This document shows, in pieces, positions 5,413-12,020 of a stretch of 13,293 bases of DNA (positions are counted from its first letter, which is position 1; the number at the start of each line of letters is the position of its first letter). The notes below the pieces were generated by a model that was given only the letters and a program-made list of their open reading frames with translations, had not been told where the DNA came from and did not search any database. Source of the stretch: Propionibacteriaceae bacterium (GTDB lineage Bacteria; Actinomycetota; Actinomycetes; Propionibacteriales; Propionibacteriaceae); assembly GCA_031262845.1 (NCBI GenBank), contig JAISGZ010000042.1, positions 1 to 13,293 on the forward strand, given 5' to 3'. A program made the position numbers and the translations under genes.

Positions 5413-6320
5413 CCAAAACACGAACTCACGCCCGACTTATCGGAGCCGTCTTGGGCATTGCTCTCGTCACAGGCCTCCCAACCGCAGCTTTCGCTGATAA
5501 AACGACGTTTTATGAGATTGAAGTCGAAGTCCCCGGAAGTGCGGACTCTGACGGTGGGTCTGGGAATGCGGCGGAGTCATCGGGCTGCGTGGATGGGTTT
5601 GGTTCGGAAATCTCCTGTGGCGGTCCGGCGGGGACTTGGTGGGATGGTGGCTGTTACGTAGGGGTTTATTCCGCAGACCCCTCAGACCCCGACCCATGGG
5701 TTCAGCGGTGGTGGACACATTACGGACAAACCGACGGCGTGCTAACCACCTGCCAATTCAACAGTACGGGAGCGGGATTTATCGGACCAGTCGTACCGCA
5801 ATGGCAAGCCGCCGCCAAAGCACCACCATCACCCGCAGAATTATCGGCCGCCGCCCGACTACTCGTCGAAGGATCGGTCACGGCCCCCGACATCGGCATC
5901 TACCCTGATGACCTACTCGAAGTCGACCCCGAAAATTTCGGCATCGTCGGTTTCCCCACCTGGCTCTGGGCCAAAAACCCAGGCCCCGGTTTCACAGCGC
6001 CGCTCGTTCAAACGACCACCGTGCAAGGCCACACCCTCCGCGTCCAAGCCCGTTTCAACTACAGCCACTGGGACCTCGGCGACGGAACAGCCATCACATG
6101 CGACCTCGGCACCGAAGCGGTCAACGTCGACCGACCCCTACGGTCACCATCAGGCTGTGATCACATCTACGAACGCAAAGACACCTACACCATCACCGCC
6201 ACCTGGTACTTGTCAGTCGAATGGGACGGCGCCGGCCGCAGCGGCTGGTTTGAGGTCACCGTCGACCGACAAGGCACCTACCGAGTCGGCGAAGTCCACG
6301 TCGTCGCCGTCAAACCCTGA
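5406..6320 (+). CDS. Secreted PKD-like domain protein
   Basis: Starting at ATG 5406, within the end of the lipoprotein gene, the 304-residue protein has a signal peptide (MLTKTRTHARLIGAVLGIAL, cleavage likely after AFA at residue 30). A Cys-rich acidic section (about 45-120) follows, then a PKD-like beta domain (about 220-290) with HWDLGDGT and CDHIYERKDTYTITATWYL, and the end pattern VGEVHVVAVK. PKD domains mediate binding at the cell surface, and no enzymatic motif is visible. The overlap with the lipoprotein gene and the absence of a separate promoter indicate a two-gene exported module, a type of pair seen in other actinobacteria. The frame is open upstream to ATG 5349, but that start would hide the signal peptide. 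No terminator is seen after the stop. Confidence 0.8.
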   Translation: MLTKTRTHARLIGAVLGIALVTGLPTAAFADKTTFYEIEVEVPGSADSDGGSGNAAESSGCVDGFGSEISCGGPAGTWWDGGCYVGVYSADPSDPDPWVQRWWTHYGQTDGVLTTCQFNSTGAGFIGPVVPQWQAAAKAPPSPAELSAAARLLVEGSVTAPDIGIYPDDLLEVDPENFGIVGFPTWLWAKNPGPGFTAPLVQTTTVQGHTLRVQARFNYSHWDLGDGTAITCDLGTEAVNVDRPLRSPSGCDHIYERKDTYTITATWYLSVEWDGAGRSGWFEVTVDRQGTYRVGEVHVVAVKP

Positions 6321-6338
6321 ACCCTCACGAGTTGACAC

Positions 6339-6446
6339 ATGTTTGACCTAGGACAAATTCGGTCCGCGGGCGAGACTGAGGACTTGATGCCACTGTCGGC
6401 CTGAGCTGATCAGTCGATAACCCTGGCGGCACTGCGGCAGGCTGCT
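6339..6446 (+). pseudogene. Internally deleted fic copy (copy C)
   Basis: Two separate parts of fic are fused here. Bases 6339-6369 match the fic start region 3300-3330 at 28 of 31 positions, with the start ATG changed to AGG. After about ten bases shared with copy B, bases 6379-6446 match fic 4167-4234, near the 3' end, at 64 of 68. Roughly 840 bases of the middle, including the catalytic motif, are gone. It sits directly after the PKD gene. Confidence 0.9.
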
Positions 6447-6588
6447 CAAGGACCGGCCGGCGGCCGACCCAAATTCCCAGTCAAAATGGTTCGGACACGC
6501 CGACGGAGCTAACCAATCGGGCTTGAAATTTGGGCTGCTGCGTGACTTGTACCGAGGCCCAGCGAGACGCCGTGGCAGAACAGTCTCC

Positions 6589-6666
6589 GAAATGGTCGGC
6601 AAGCCACGGCCTGCGAATTGGTCGTCTAGCCACAGTATCCAAACTGGTCGACTAGCCGACGGCGGT
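6589..6666. repeat. Three imperfect 26-bp tandem repeats
   Basis: Units begin at 6589, 6615 and 6641. Each holds a core close to AAnTGGTCGnCTAGCCnAC. The first two agree at 19 of 26 positions, and conservation is concentrated in the first 18 bases of each unit. The array sits between the fic fragment and the 3' end of the esterase gene. The rest of 6447-6588 shows no gene. Confidence 0.65.
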
Positions 6667-6679
6667 TAACCCCTTCGGA

Positions 6680-8254
6680 TTAGGAATTGGAAACCAGTCC
6701 CAACGCGAATTCGACGTCATCGAGGCCGGTCACGGACTTCATCGCGTCGGTCACGTCGAAGACGAGGTTCTGTTTGCTGGCCTGGTCATATTTCGCCCAG
6801 TCCGACTCGGAGCCGTTCGGGTTGCCGGTCCGGATGAAATTCGCCCAGTAACGGTGTATTCGCTGTGAGAGGGACACTGCTTCCGGGTAGGCCGACAAAT
6901 CGTCACTCAGAGTGTCGAAAACGAATTCGATCTCCAGGCCGTGCTGAGCACCCAGGCCCTTCTGGTCCAGCTCGGGCGTGCGGTAATTGAAGTTGTAGGC
7001 GTAGACGTCGTGCCCGTCGGCGGCGAACTGCTCGGAGAACACGGCCGAACCGGACCGCAGCCCTAGCGTCATGATGTACGCGGTCCGGGCCCTCGCGTCG
7101 TGATCGGCGTCGACGGGGAACCGCGCCAGATAAGCCTGAGCGTTTTGCCCGAACGTCACGCGGGCGGTCTGCTCGTAGATGGCATCCGTCACCTGGTCAG
7201 GGACGAACATCGTGCCTTCGTCCGTGTTGTAGCCGGTCAGGATTGGCACCGCGTTGTACTGCCCATCCTTCAGCGCCTGCGCCGGATCCAGCGGCAGCGC
7301 CTTCCCGTCGTGGGCCGGCCAGAAAGCCTCGTCGCTGGGCTTTGTGATGTCGAAGCTGAGCGCACTGGCCTCTGCAATCGCGCTGGCGTCCAGCCCGCGC
7401 AGCCCGGCCAGCGAATACACCCCAAGGGTGTCCATCAGCCGTTTCGTGTTGCCCTTGAGCTGGTCGACGTCCCCATTGGACAGCGGCGAGGTGATCGCGT
7501 CGCCGATCAGGTTGCCGGATTCCATGATCGCCCGCTGGAACAGGCCTTTGACCAGCGGCGACATGATCAGATCGGAGACCGAGTAGGAGCCCGCCGATTC
7601 ACCGCCGATCGTGACATTGCCCGGATCACCGCCGAAGGCCGCGATATTGTCCCACACCCATTCCAGGCCCCGAATCTGGTCGAGTAGCCCGGCATTGCCG
7701 ACGTAACCGTTCTCCGCCTCCAGTTCATCCGAAACGAGATATCCCAGGGCGTTGACCCGGTAGGTCAAGTTGACCTGGATGATGCCGTCGGAGCTGAAGG
7801 CTCCGGTTGAGTAGGTCGGTTTTGACGGGTTGCCGCTGGTGAAACCGCCACCGTAGATCCAGACATAGACCGGCAGCGGTTCGTCCGCTTCGGCGGCTGG
7901 TTTCCACAGATTCAAATAGAGACAGTCTTCACTCTGCTCCAGACCTTCCTGGTCGACGGTCTGCACTGGCACCGGGGCGAATGCCGTTGTCTGTTTCACG
8001 CCATCCCAAGCATCGGGTTCCTGAGGCGGGGCGAATCGCAGATCACCAACCGGCGGTTTCGCGAACGGAACCCCCTTGAAAATGACCTGGTCGCCCTCCA
8101 ACGCGCCCTGCACTTGGCCGTATTTCGTCGTCACGAGGGTGGGGTCGGCGTCTGCCGAAGCACTAGCGCCGTCGTCCTGTGAAGCGGTCTGGCAACCGGC
8201 CAAGAGGGTCACGGCCAGCAGCACTGCCGTGGCGGCAATCGGTTTGAACCTCAT
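6680..8254 (-). CDS. Type-B carboxylesterase lipoprotein
   Basis: This 524-residue serine hydrolase has an N-terminal lipoprotein signal with lipobox LLAGC (Cys21), so it should act outside the membrane, anchored by lipid. Family motifs are in order: GVPFAKPPVGDLRF, the SEDCLYLN motif at 108-115, oxyanion loop GGGF (135-138), nucleophile elbow GGESAGS with Ser220, acid GYNTDEG with Glu346, and catalytic base QHGLE with His438. All three triad residues are present and length is normal, so it should hydrolyse carboxyl esters; the substrate cannot be told. The start has AGGGAG 6 bases upstream. It lies 21 bases after the DUF3089 gene and is the second gene of that operon. No clear terminator follows the stop. 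Confidence 0.93.
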   Translation of the reverse strand: MRFKPIAATAVLLAVTLLAGCQTASQDDGASASADADPTLVTTKYGQVQGALEGDQVIFKGVPFAKPPVGDLRFAPPQEPDAWDGVKQTTAFAPVPVQTVDQEGLEQSEDCLYLNLWKPAAEADEPLPVYVWIYGGGFTSGNPSKPTYSTGAFSSDGIIQVNLTYRVNALGYLVSDELEAENGYVGNAGLLDQIRGLEWVWDNIAAFGGDPGNVTIGGESAGSYSVSDLIMSPLVKGLFQRAIMESGNLIGDAITSPLSNGDVDQLKGNTKRLMDTLGVYSLAGLRGLDASAIAEASALSFDITKPSDEAFWPAHDGKALPLDPAQALKDGQYNAVPILTGYNTDEGTMFVPDQVTDAIYEQTARVTFGQNAQAYLARFPVDADHDARARTAYIMTLGLRSGSAVFSEQFAADGHDVYAYNFNYRTPELDQKGLGAQHGLEIEFVFDTLSDDLSAYPEAVSLSQRIHRYWANFIRTGNPNGSESDWAKYDQASKQNLVFDVTDAMKSVTGLDDVEFALGLVSNS

Positions 8255-8275
8255 TCGATTCTCCCTGGTCTTCGA

Positions 8276-9382
8276 TCACGCGCCCGCGGTGAAAGCGTCG
8301 GCCCTAGCCACGGCGTTCTGTTCGATGGCATGCCAATAGAAGCCGTAGTCCATCCCGTGATAGACGCCCTTCGGGAACAAGCTGCCGTCCCCGATGACAT
8401 AGTCATCCGGATTAACCGTCGAACAGTTCACCGTGCCGCGTTCCGGATTGACTGTGGCGTCGCACAGGTCGTACTTGTCGACGTAGGTCCCGTCGTCGTT
8501 GAAAATCCGTGATCCCGGATTCAGCGCCGCGGCGACTGTCTGCGTGCGACGCGTCCACGACAGTGGGTTGATGGCCAACGCCCCCTCCTGCACCACGGGA
8601 TTCTTCACTTCCATGTCGGGCGCCTCGGTATTCCACGAGATGATGACTCCGGTGTCGGTGCGGTTTTCAGCGAATTTCAAATGCGGATAGTTATCAAGAT
8701 CGGCCTGCGTCACCGAAAAACCGATGATGTAGGCCGCCACCATCCGCGCATAAACATCGGGATGCTCGCCCAGGTAATTCGTCAGTATGAATTTGAGAAC
8801 GTTGGAACCCTGGGAGTGACCGGCGAGGATAAACGGCCGCCCATTGTTGTAGTGCTCCAAGTAATACTTGAAGGCCGCCAGGGCGTCCGTATAGGGCGCA
8901 CCGAGCAGATAAGCGTCCTGGTCAGCGGCGGGTAACGTCAGAGTCCACTGCACATCCATCTGGCGGTAATACGGCGCGAAAACATTCCCGGCCGGCATAT
9001 AGGCCGTGGCTTGGGTGTTGAAAGTACTTGGCGCATTCCCGCGAATACTGGTCGGGGAATTCGAATCGAGGGACCCCAAGTAGCTTTCGCTGCCCTGGCG
9101 CTCCCACACCGTCGGATACAAATAGAAGATGTCGACTTTCTTGTCCAGCGAGGTGTCGACATACAGCCAGTTGTTGGTGTCCGAATAATCCGTCGGTGTG
9201 ATGTCATCACCCTGTTTGGGTGGCAGCGAATCCGGGGTGGACAGCGGTGTCTGCCCCGATGCCGAACTATCCGCCGGACCCGATCCGGACGTCGTGCTGC
9301 AGGCCGCAGCTGCCAGCACGATCGAGAATGTGGCGACGACCCCAACAGCGCGCCTCAAATTCGGCAGAAAACCTCCGGCCAT
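8276..9382 (-). CDS. DUF3089 alpha/beta-hydrolase lipoprotein
   Basis: This 368-residue protein has a signal peptide with a lipobox ending in Cys28 (VLAAAAC), then a Ser/Thr/Pro-rich linker to about residue 65. The hydrolase part carries the DUF3089 signatures VDIFYLYPTVW (83-93), YYRQMDVQW (138-146), the nucleophile elbow GHSQGS with Ser190, and a C-terminal YHGMDYGFYW, in which His342 is a likely catalytic base. It is predicted to be a surface-anchored lipase or esterase-like enzyme; no substrate is evident. AGGGAG lies 10 bases before the ATG. It is the first gene of a minus-strand pair with the carboxylesterase, and both products are lipid-anchored serine hydrolases. No clear promoter is seen in 9383-9510. 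Confidence 0.9.
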   Translation of the reverse strand: MAGGFLPNLRRAVGVVATFSIVLAAAACSTTSGSGPADSSASGQTPLSTPDSLPPKQGDDITPTDYSDTNNWLYVDTSLDKKVDIFYLYPTVWERQGSESYLGSLDSNSPTSIRGNAPSTFNTQATAYMPAGNVFAPYYRQMDVQWTLTLPAADQDAYLLGAPYTDALAAFKYYLEHYNNGRPFILAGHSQGSNVLKFILTNYLGEHPDVYARMVAAYIIGFSVTQADLDNYPHLKFAENRTDTGVIISWNTEAPDMEVKNPVVQEGALAINPLSWTRRTQTVAAALNPGSRIFNDDGTYVDKYDLCDATVNPERGTVNCSTVNPDDYVIGDGSLFPKGVYHGMDYGFYWHAIEQNAVARADAFTAGA

Positions 9383-9510
9383 GATGTTTGTACTCCCTAG
9401 TGAATGGGCAGATAACCGCTTCGAAACCGGCTACTCGACCGAACCATGGTCGCACAGGGGCAGTTGCGGTCTCAGTGCCGCCCCCGCCTCAACACTGACC
9501 ACCGGAGACG

Positions 9511-9534
9511 TAAAACTCTCAGCACCTCTGAGAG
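9511..9534 (-). terminator. Candidate intrinsic terminator downstream of tRNA-Pro
   Basis: On the minus strand a 7-bp stem CTCTCAG/CTGAGAG with the 5-base loop AGGTG is followed by TTTTA. It lies 124 bases beyond the tRNA-Pro 3' end and before the lipoprotein operon, so it would separate the two units. The stem is short, so strength is moderate. Confidence 0.5.
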
Positions 9535-9557
9535 AAATTGAGGGTATAAGAGCAGGC

Positions 9558-9584
9558 TCGTCGGCATTCGACCTGAGTCGGGGT
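9558..9584. repeat. Partial duplicate of the tRNA-Pro 3' end (partner 9639-9665)
   Basis: Bases 9558-9584 match 9639-9665 at 21 of 27 positions, ending in the shared GTCGGGGT. The partner covers the last seven bases of tRNA-Pro plus downstream sequence. A second copy of a tRNA 3' end resembles an old attachment site, but only 81 bases separate the two. Confidence 0.5.
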
Positions 9585-9623
9585 ATTGAGTACTTCGTAC
9601 TCTTCTACCTCCTCCTTGGCTTC

Positions 9624-9647
9624 AGTAGACGAACGAGTTCGTCTACT
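9624..9647. repeat. 10-bp hairpin just after tRNA-Pro
   Basis: AGTAGACGAA and TTCGTCTACT form a perfect stem around the loop CGAG, 11 bases beyond the tRNA 3' end on the minus strand. With no T-run, it may act as a processing or U-less termination hairpin. A smaller one, GAGTAC-TTC-GTACTC, is at 9588-9602. Confidence 0.65.
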
Positions 9648-9658
9648 TTCAGCCTGTG

Positions 9659-9732
<74 letters not shown>

Positions 9733-9805
9733 CTGAGAAAACGACGAGCGAATTCTCACGCCAGAACGTTTTCAGACGTTCTGACCGGCCCGTAGGCCGA
9801 GCGGT

Positions 9806-9835
9806 AGTTTAACCCAGAGCCGGGTTGGGCACCAA
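9806..9835 (-). promoter_or_regulatory. Candidate promoter of tRNA-Pro
   Basis: On the minus strand, -35 TTGGTG (9830-9835) and -10 TAAACT (9806-9811) are 18 bases apart. Transcription would start near 9799, giving a 66-base leader before the tRNA. That leader contains the hairpin CAGAACGT/ACGTTCTG at 9762-9783. The rest of the gap to cysS shows no gene. Confidence 0.45.
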
Positions 9836-9926
9836 TTGCCGGCCCGTTCGGTAGGTGCGACCGCAGGTGGGAGCGCTGACCGTCTGCGAAGGTGCGTGTC
9901 AGGGCTTTGATCGGGACGGGCGTCGG

Positions 9927-11381
9927 TCAACGACTCCAGCGGGGACCTTGGGGAGTGTCTTCGATCGTCAGGCCGAGGTCGGCTAGGTGGTCGCGAATCT
10001 GGTCGGCGGCGGCGTAATCCTTCCGCGACCGGGCTCCTTGGCGTTGCTCAAGTAGCGCACTGACTAGGCCGTCAACGACGGGTTCGAGGTCATCCTGGGA
10101 ACCTGATTGGTCGGTCCAGATCGGATCGTCGGCCCACAAACCGAGGATGGCCAGCATCGTTTGGACCTCGGCCAAGCGGGCGCTGACCGTCACCTCGTCG
10201 CCGCTATCGAGGGCCCGGTTGCCGTCTCGGACCGTCTCGTGAAGCACGGCGACTGCGGCCGGAGTACCCAGATCGTCGTCCAGGGCGGCCGCGAAACGGG
10301 CCGGCACAGAGCCACGGCCGAGGATCGAATAGGCGCCGACTTCGGTTAAGGCCGCCGGATCGGGTTGCCAAGGGCCAACCCGCTGGCTGGCCCGGTCGAC
10401 GAACGAGTCGATCCGGCCCAAGGCCTGGGTGGCCTCGGTCATGGCGGCGTCGGAAAATTCCACCATCGAGCGGTAGTGCGGCGCGGCCAGGTAGAAACGG
10501 GTCACGCGACCGCCCCACTGGTCCGCCACAGCCGTCGCCAACAGGCCATTAGCCAGGGATTTCGACATTTTCTCGCCGGCCGGATCAGTGACAAAAGCGT
10601 TGTGCATCCAATGCTGGGCGAACGGCCGGCCGGCGGCCTGCGACTGGGCTTTCTCGTTCTCGTGGTGGGGGAAACGCAAATCGAGCCCACCACCGTGGAT
10701 GTCGAAGGCGTCGCCGAGATACTTCCCGGCCATGGCCGAGCATTCGAGATGCCAGCCCGGCCGCCCCCGGCCCCACGGCGACGGCCAACTGGCGGTAGCC
10801 GGCTCGCCCGGTTTGTGGCCTTTCCAAAGCGCGAAGTCGCGCGGATCACGTTTGCCGCGGCGCTCGGCTTCCTCGTCCGGTTCCATGTCAGCCAGGCTCT
10901 GATGAGTCAATTCGCCGTAGCGAGGCCACGATCGCACGTCGAAATAGACATCGCCCGAACCATCGTCGGGAGCGTAGGCGTGGCCCCGCCGAAACAGTTC
11001 TTCGACCAATTCGATTTGCTCGGTGATGTGGCCGGTGGCGCGCGGCTCGTAGGTCGGCGGCAAGCAACCCAACCGGGCCACGGCTTCGTGGAAGGCGTTT
11101 TCGTAGAGATAAGCGTGGGCGTACCACGGCCGTCCGGCTTCGGCGGCTTTGGCAACGATTTTCTCGTTGATGTCCGTGATGTTCGTGATCAGGGAAACCT
11201 GGTAGCCAGAAAAGGTTAACCAGCGTCGCAGAGTGTCGAATACGACCTCTTTACGGAGATGACCGAGGTGAGGGGCGGCCTGCACCGTCAGCCCACAGCA
11301 ATAGATCGACACCTGGCCCGGTACGAGCGGCACGAAGTCAACCTGGCGGCCCTGGGCCGAGTCATAGAGTGAGAACACCAC
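9927..11381 (-). CDS. cysS: Cysteine--tRNA ligase
   Basis: This 484-residue class I aminoacyl-tRNA synthetase charges tRNA-Cys in the cytoplasm. The HIGH signature appears as HLGH (38-41) and KMSKS is at 271-275. The zinc ligands expected from E. coli CysRS are Cys29, Cys214, His239 and Glu243. CysRS-specific stretches include FDIHGGGLDLRFPHHENE and PTYEPRATGHI. The usual Y-V-C-G-P-T-V motif reads YCCGLTV, a mild variation. The first codon is GTG at 11381, with another GTG next; an in-frame TAA lies four codons upstream, so there is no longer version. No Shine-Dalgarno site is present. TAAGCT six bases upstream suggests a leaderless mRNA. No mshC-like paralogue is in the window. Confidence 0.97.
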   Translation of the reverse strand: MVFSLYDSAQGRQVDFVPLVPGQVSIYCCGLTVQAAPHLGHLRKEVVFDTLRRWLTFSGYQVSLITNITDINEKIVAKAAEAGRPWYAHAYLYENAFHEAVARLGCLPPTYEPRATGHITEQIELVEELFRRGHAYAPDDGSGDVYFDVRSWPRYGELTHQSLADMEPDEEAERRGKRDPRDFALWKGHKPGEPATASWPSPWGRGRPGWHLECSAMAGKYLGDAFDIHGGGLDLRFPHHENEKAQSQAAGRPFAQHWMHNAFVTDPAGEKMSKSLANGLLATAVADQWGGRVTRFYLAAPHYRSMVEFSDAAMTEATQALGRIDSFVDRASQRVGPWQPDPAALTEVGAYSILGRGSVPARFAAALDDDLGTPAAVAVLHETVRDGNRALDSGDEVTVSARLAEVQTMLAILGLWADDPIWTDQSGSQDDLEPVVDGLVSALLEQRQGARSRKDYAAADQIRDHLADLGLTIEDTPQGPRWSR

Positions 11382-11387
11382 GGCGAC

Positions 11388-11419
11388 AGCTTAAAGGTGT
11401 TCAACTTAAAGGTGTTCAA
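11388..11419 (-). promoter_or_regulatory. cysS promoter within a 15-bp perfect tandem duplication
   Basis: CTTAAAGGTGTTCAA occurs twice head to tail at 11390-11404 and 11405-11419. On the minus strand this repeats a TTGAAC -35-like box and a TTTAA -10-like stretch. TAAGCT (11388-11393) lies six bases before the GTG start. The upstream TTGAAC is 20 bases from it, longer than ideal. Confidence 0.5.
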
Positions 11420-11600
11420 CCCGACGGCGAGGTCACGTCGGTGACGCAGGGGTGACGCAGGCATTTTCGCGTGGACCTATTGACCACGACGACAACGCGG
11501 CTGGTGGCCCCAGCAGGTGCCGCGACTACGTAATTTTCCGAAGGGGAAATTCTCCCCGCAGGGAAATCCTTCGCCACAACCGGACGCTGTGTTCCCTGAG

Positions 11601-11673
11601 TGGAGCCGACCGGGCTCGAACCGGCGACCCTCTGCTTGCAAAGCAGATGCGCTACCAACTGCGCTACGGCCCC
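11601..11673 (-). tRNA. tRNA-Ala (anticodon TGC)
   Basis: The complement gives a 73-base cloverleaf. The acceptor GGGGCCG pairs with CGGCTCC (one G-U), with discriminator A. The D arm is GCGCAGTTGGTAGCGC, the anticodon stem CTGCT with AGCAG encloses TTTGCAA-type loop bases, and the T arm GCCGGTTCGAGCCCGGT completes it. Anticodon TGC reads GCA and related Ala codons. CCA is not encoded. A poly-T tract touches its 5' end. Confidence 0.95.
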
Positions 11674-11701
11674 AAAAAATGAGCCAACCGGTGGCTGGCT
11701 C
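11674..11701 (-). terminator. Terminator-shaped hairpin abutting the 5' end of tRNA-Ala
   Basis: On the minus strand GAGCCAGCC pairs with GGTTGGCTC (9 bp, one G-U) around the 3-base loop ACC. The sequence ATTTTTT follows directly and runs into the first base of tRNA-Ala. By shape it is a strong intrinsic terminator for DLW-39 transcripts, but it leaves little room for a tRNA promoter. Confidence 0.7.
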
Positions 11702-11717
11702 AAGCGGCTAACAGGCC

Positions 11718-11790
11718 GGTCAACGACACACCTCAAAACATCCGGGGTCAGGCCGGAAGCCTCAAGCCCGGACGTGGCCGGTCGTTGACC
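11718..11790 (-). ncRNA. Nested stem-loop after the DLW-39 gene (candidate structured RNA)
   Basis: Three stems nest perfectly: outer GGTCAACGAC/GTCGTTGACC (11718-11727 with 11781-11790), middle TCCGGG/CCCGGA (11741-11746 with 11767-11772), and inner AGGC/GCCT around CGGAA. It begins 6 bases after the DLW-39 stop and precedes the hairpin before tRNA-Ala. It could be a 3'-UTR element or a small RNA; no known family is recognised. Confidence 0.4.
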
Positions 11791-11796
11791 TGGCGG

Positions 11797-11922
11797 TCAG
11801 GCGTTCGGGATGCGATCGGTGATCTCAGCCCACAACGAAGCCTTGGCCCGCTGATCGCTGATGACCTTGTACGCCGCCCCGGCACCAACCAAGGCCAGAA
11901 CTACCAACATCAGCTTTTTCAT
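11797..11922 (-). CDS. DLW-39 family mini-protein, 41 aa
   Basis: A 41-residue protein, MKKLMLVVLALVGAGAAYKV plus ISDQRAKASLWAEITDRIPNA, has one N-terminal membrane segment (about 3-18) and a short polar tail. It matches the actinobacterial DLW-39 pattern: MKK start, hydrophobic helix, then a D/S-LW motif near residue 31 (here SLW). These proteins have no established function and are commonly encoded beside tRNA-Ala, as here. AAAGGG lies 8 bases before ATG 11922. A structured element and a terminator-like hairpin follow the stop. It is divergent from the kinase-like gene at 12021. Confidence 0.85.
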   Translation of the reverse strand: MKKLMLVVLALVGAGAAYKVISDQRAKASLWAEITDRIPNA

Positions 11923-11945
11923 CGCATTCACCCTTTCGTGATGGC

Positions 11946-11970
11946 TTGTCGTCATGAAAACCCACGACAA
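11946..11970. promoter_or_regulatory. 7-bp inverted repeat in the divergent promoter region
   Basis: TTGTCGT (11946-11952) and ACGACAA (11964-11970) flank 11 bases in the 98-base gap between the DLW-39 gene and the divergent kinase-like gene. Such a repeat could be an operator for either gene. A TTGACT box for the minus-strand gene is at 11981-11986, but no matching -10 is clear. Confidence 0.35.
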
Positions 11971-12008
11971 ATTGCGCCACAGTCAAGACTAGACGCCTTG
12001 AGAGGCTC

Positions 12009-12014
12009 TAGGCT
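12009..12014 (+). promoter_or_regulatory. -10 element of a probably leaderless kinase-like gene
   Basis: TAGGCT lies exactly six bases (AGCTGG) before GTG 12021, the same layout as fic and cysS. No Shine-Dalgarno site is seen and no -35 is clear. Confidence 0.45.
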
Positions 12015-12020
12015 AGCTGG

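Noticed and set aside
6589..6666. CRISPR array
   Set aside because: The units are degenerate 26-mers directly abutting, with no unique spacers and no cas genes.
7100..7687. 195-codon plus-strand frame opposite the carboxylesterase
   Set aside because: It is antisense to a complete, motif-bearing esterase gene and shows no recognisable domain of its own.
9511..9540. Possible TPP riboswitch because of GGTGCTGAGA on the minus strand
   Set aside because: The rest of the THI-box (the CCTGA and TGCCA-type segments) is absent. The stretch is better explained by a short terminator stem.
10365..11219. Long open frame of 284 codons on the plus strand opposite cysS
   Set aside because: It lies fully antisense to a clear cysteinyl-tRNA synthetase with all motifs. 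The composition is that of a shadow frame in GC-rich DNA.
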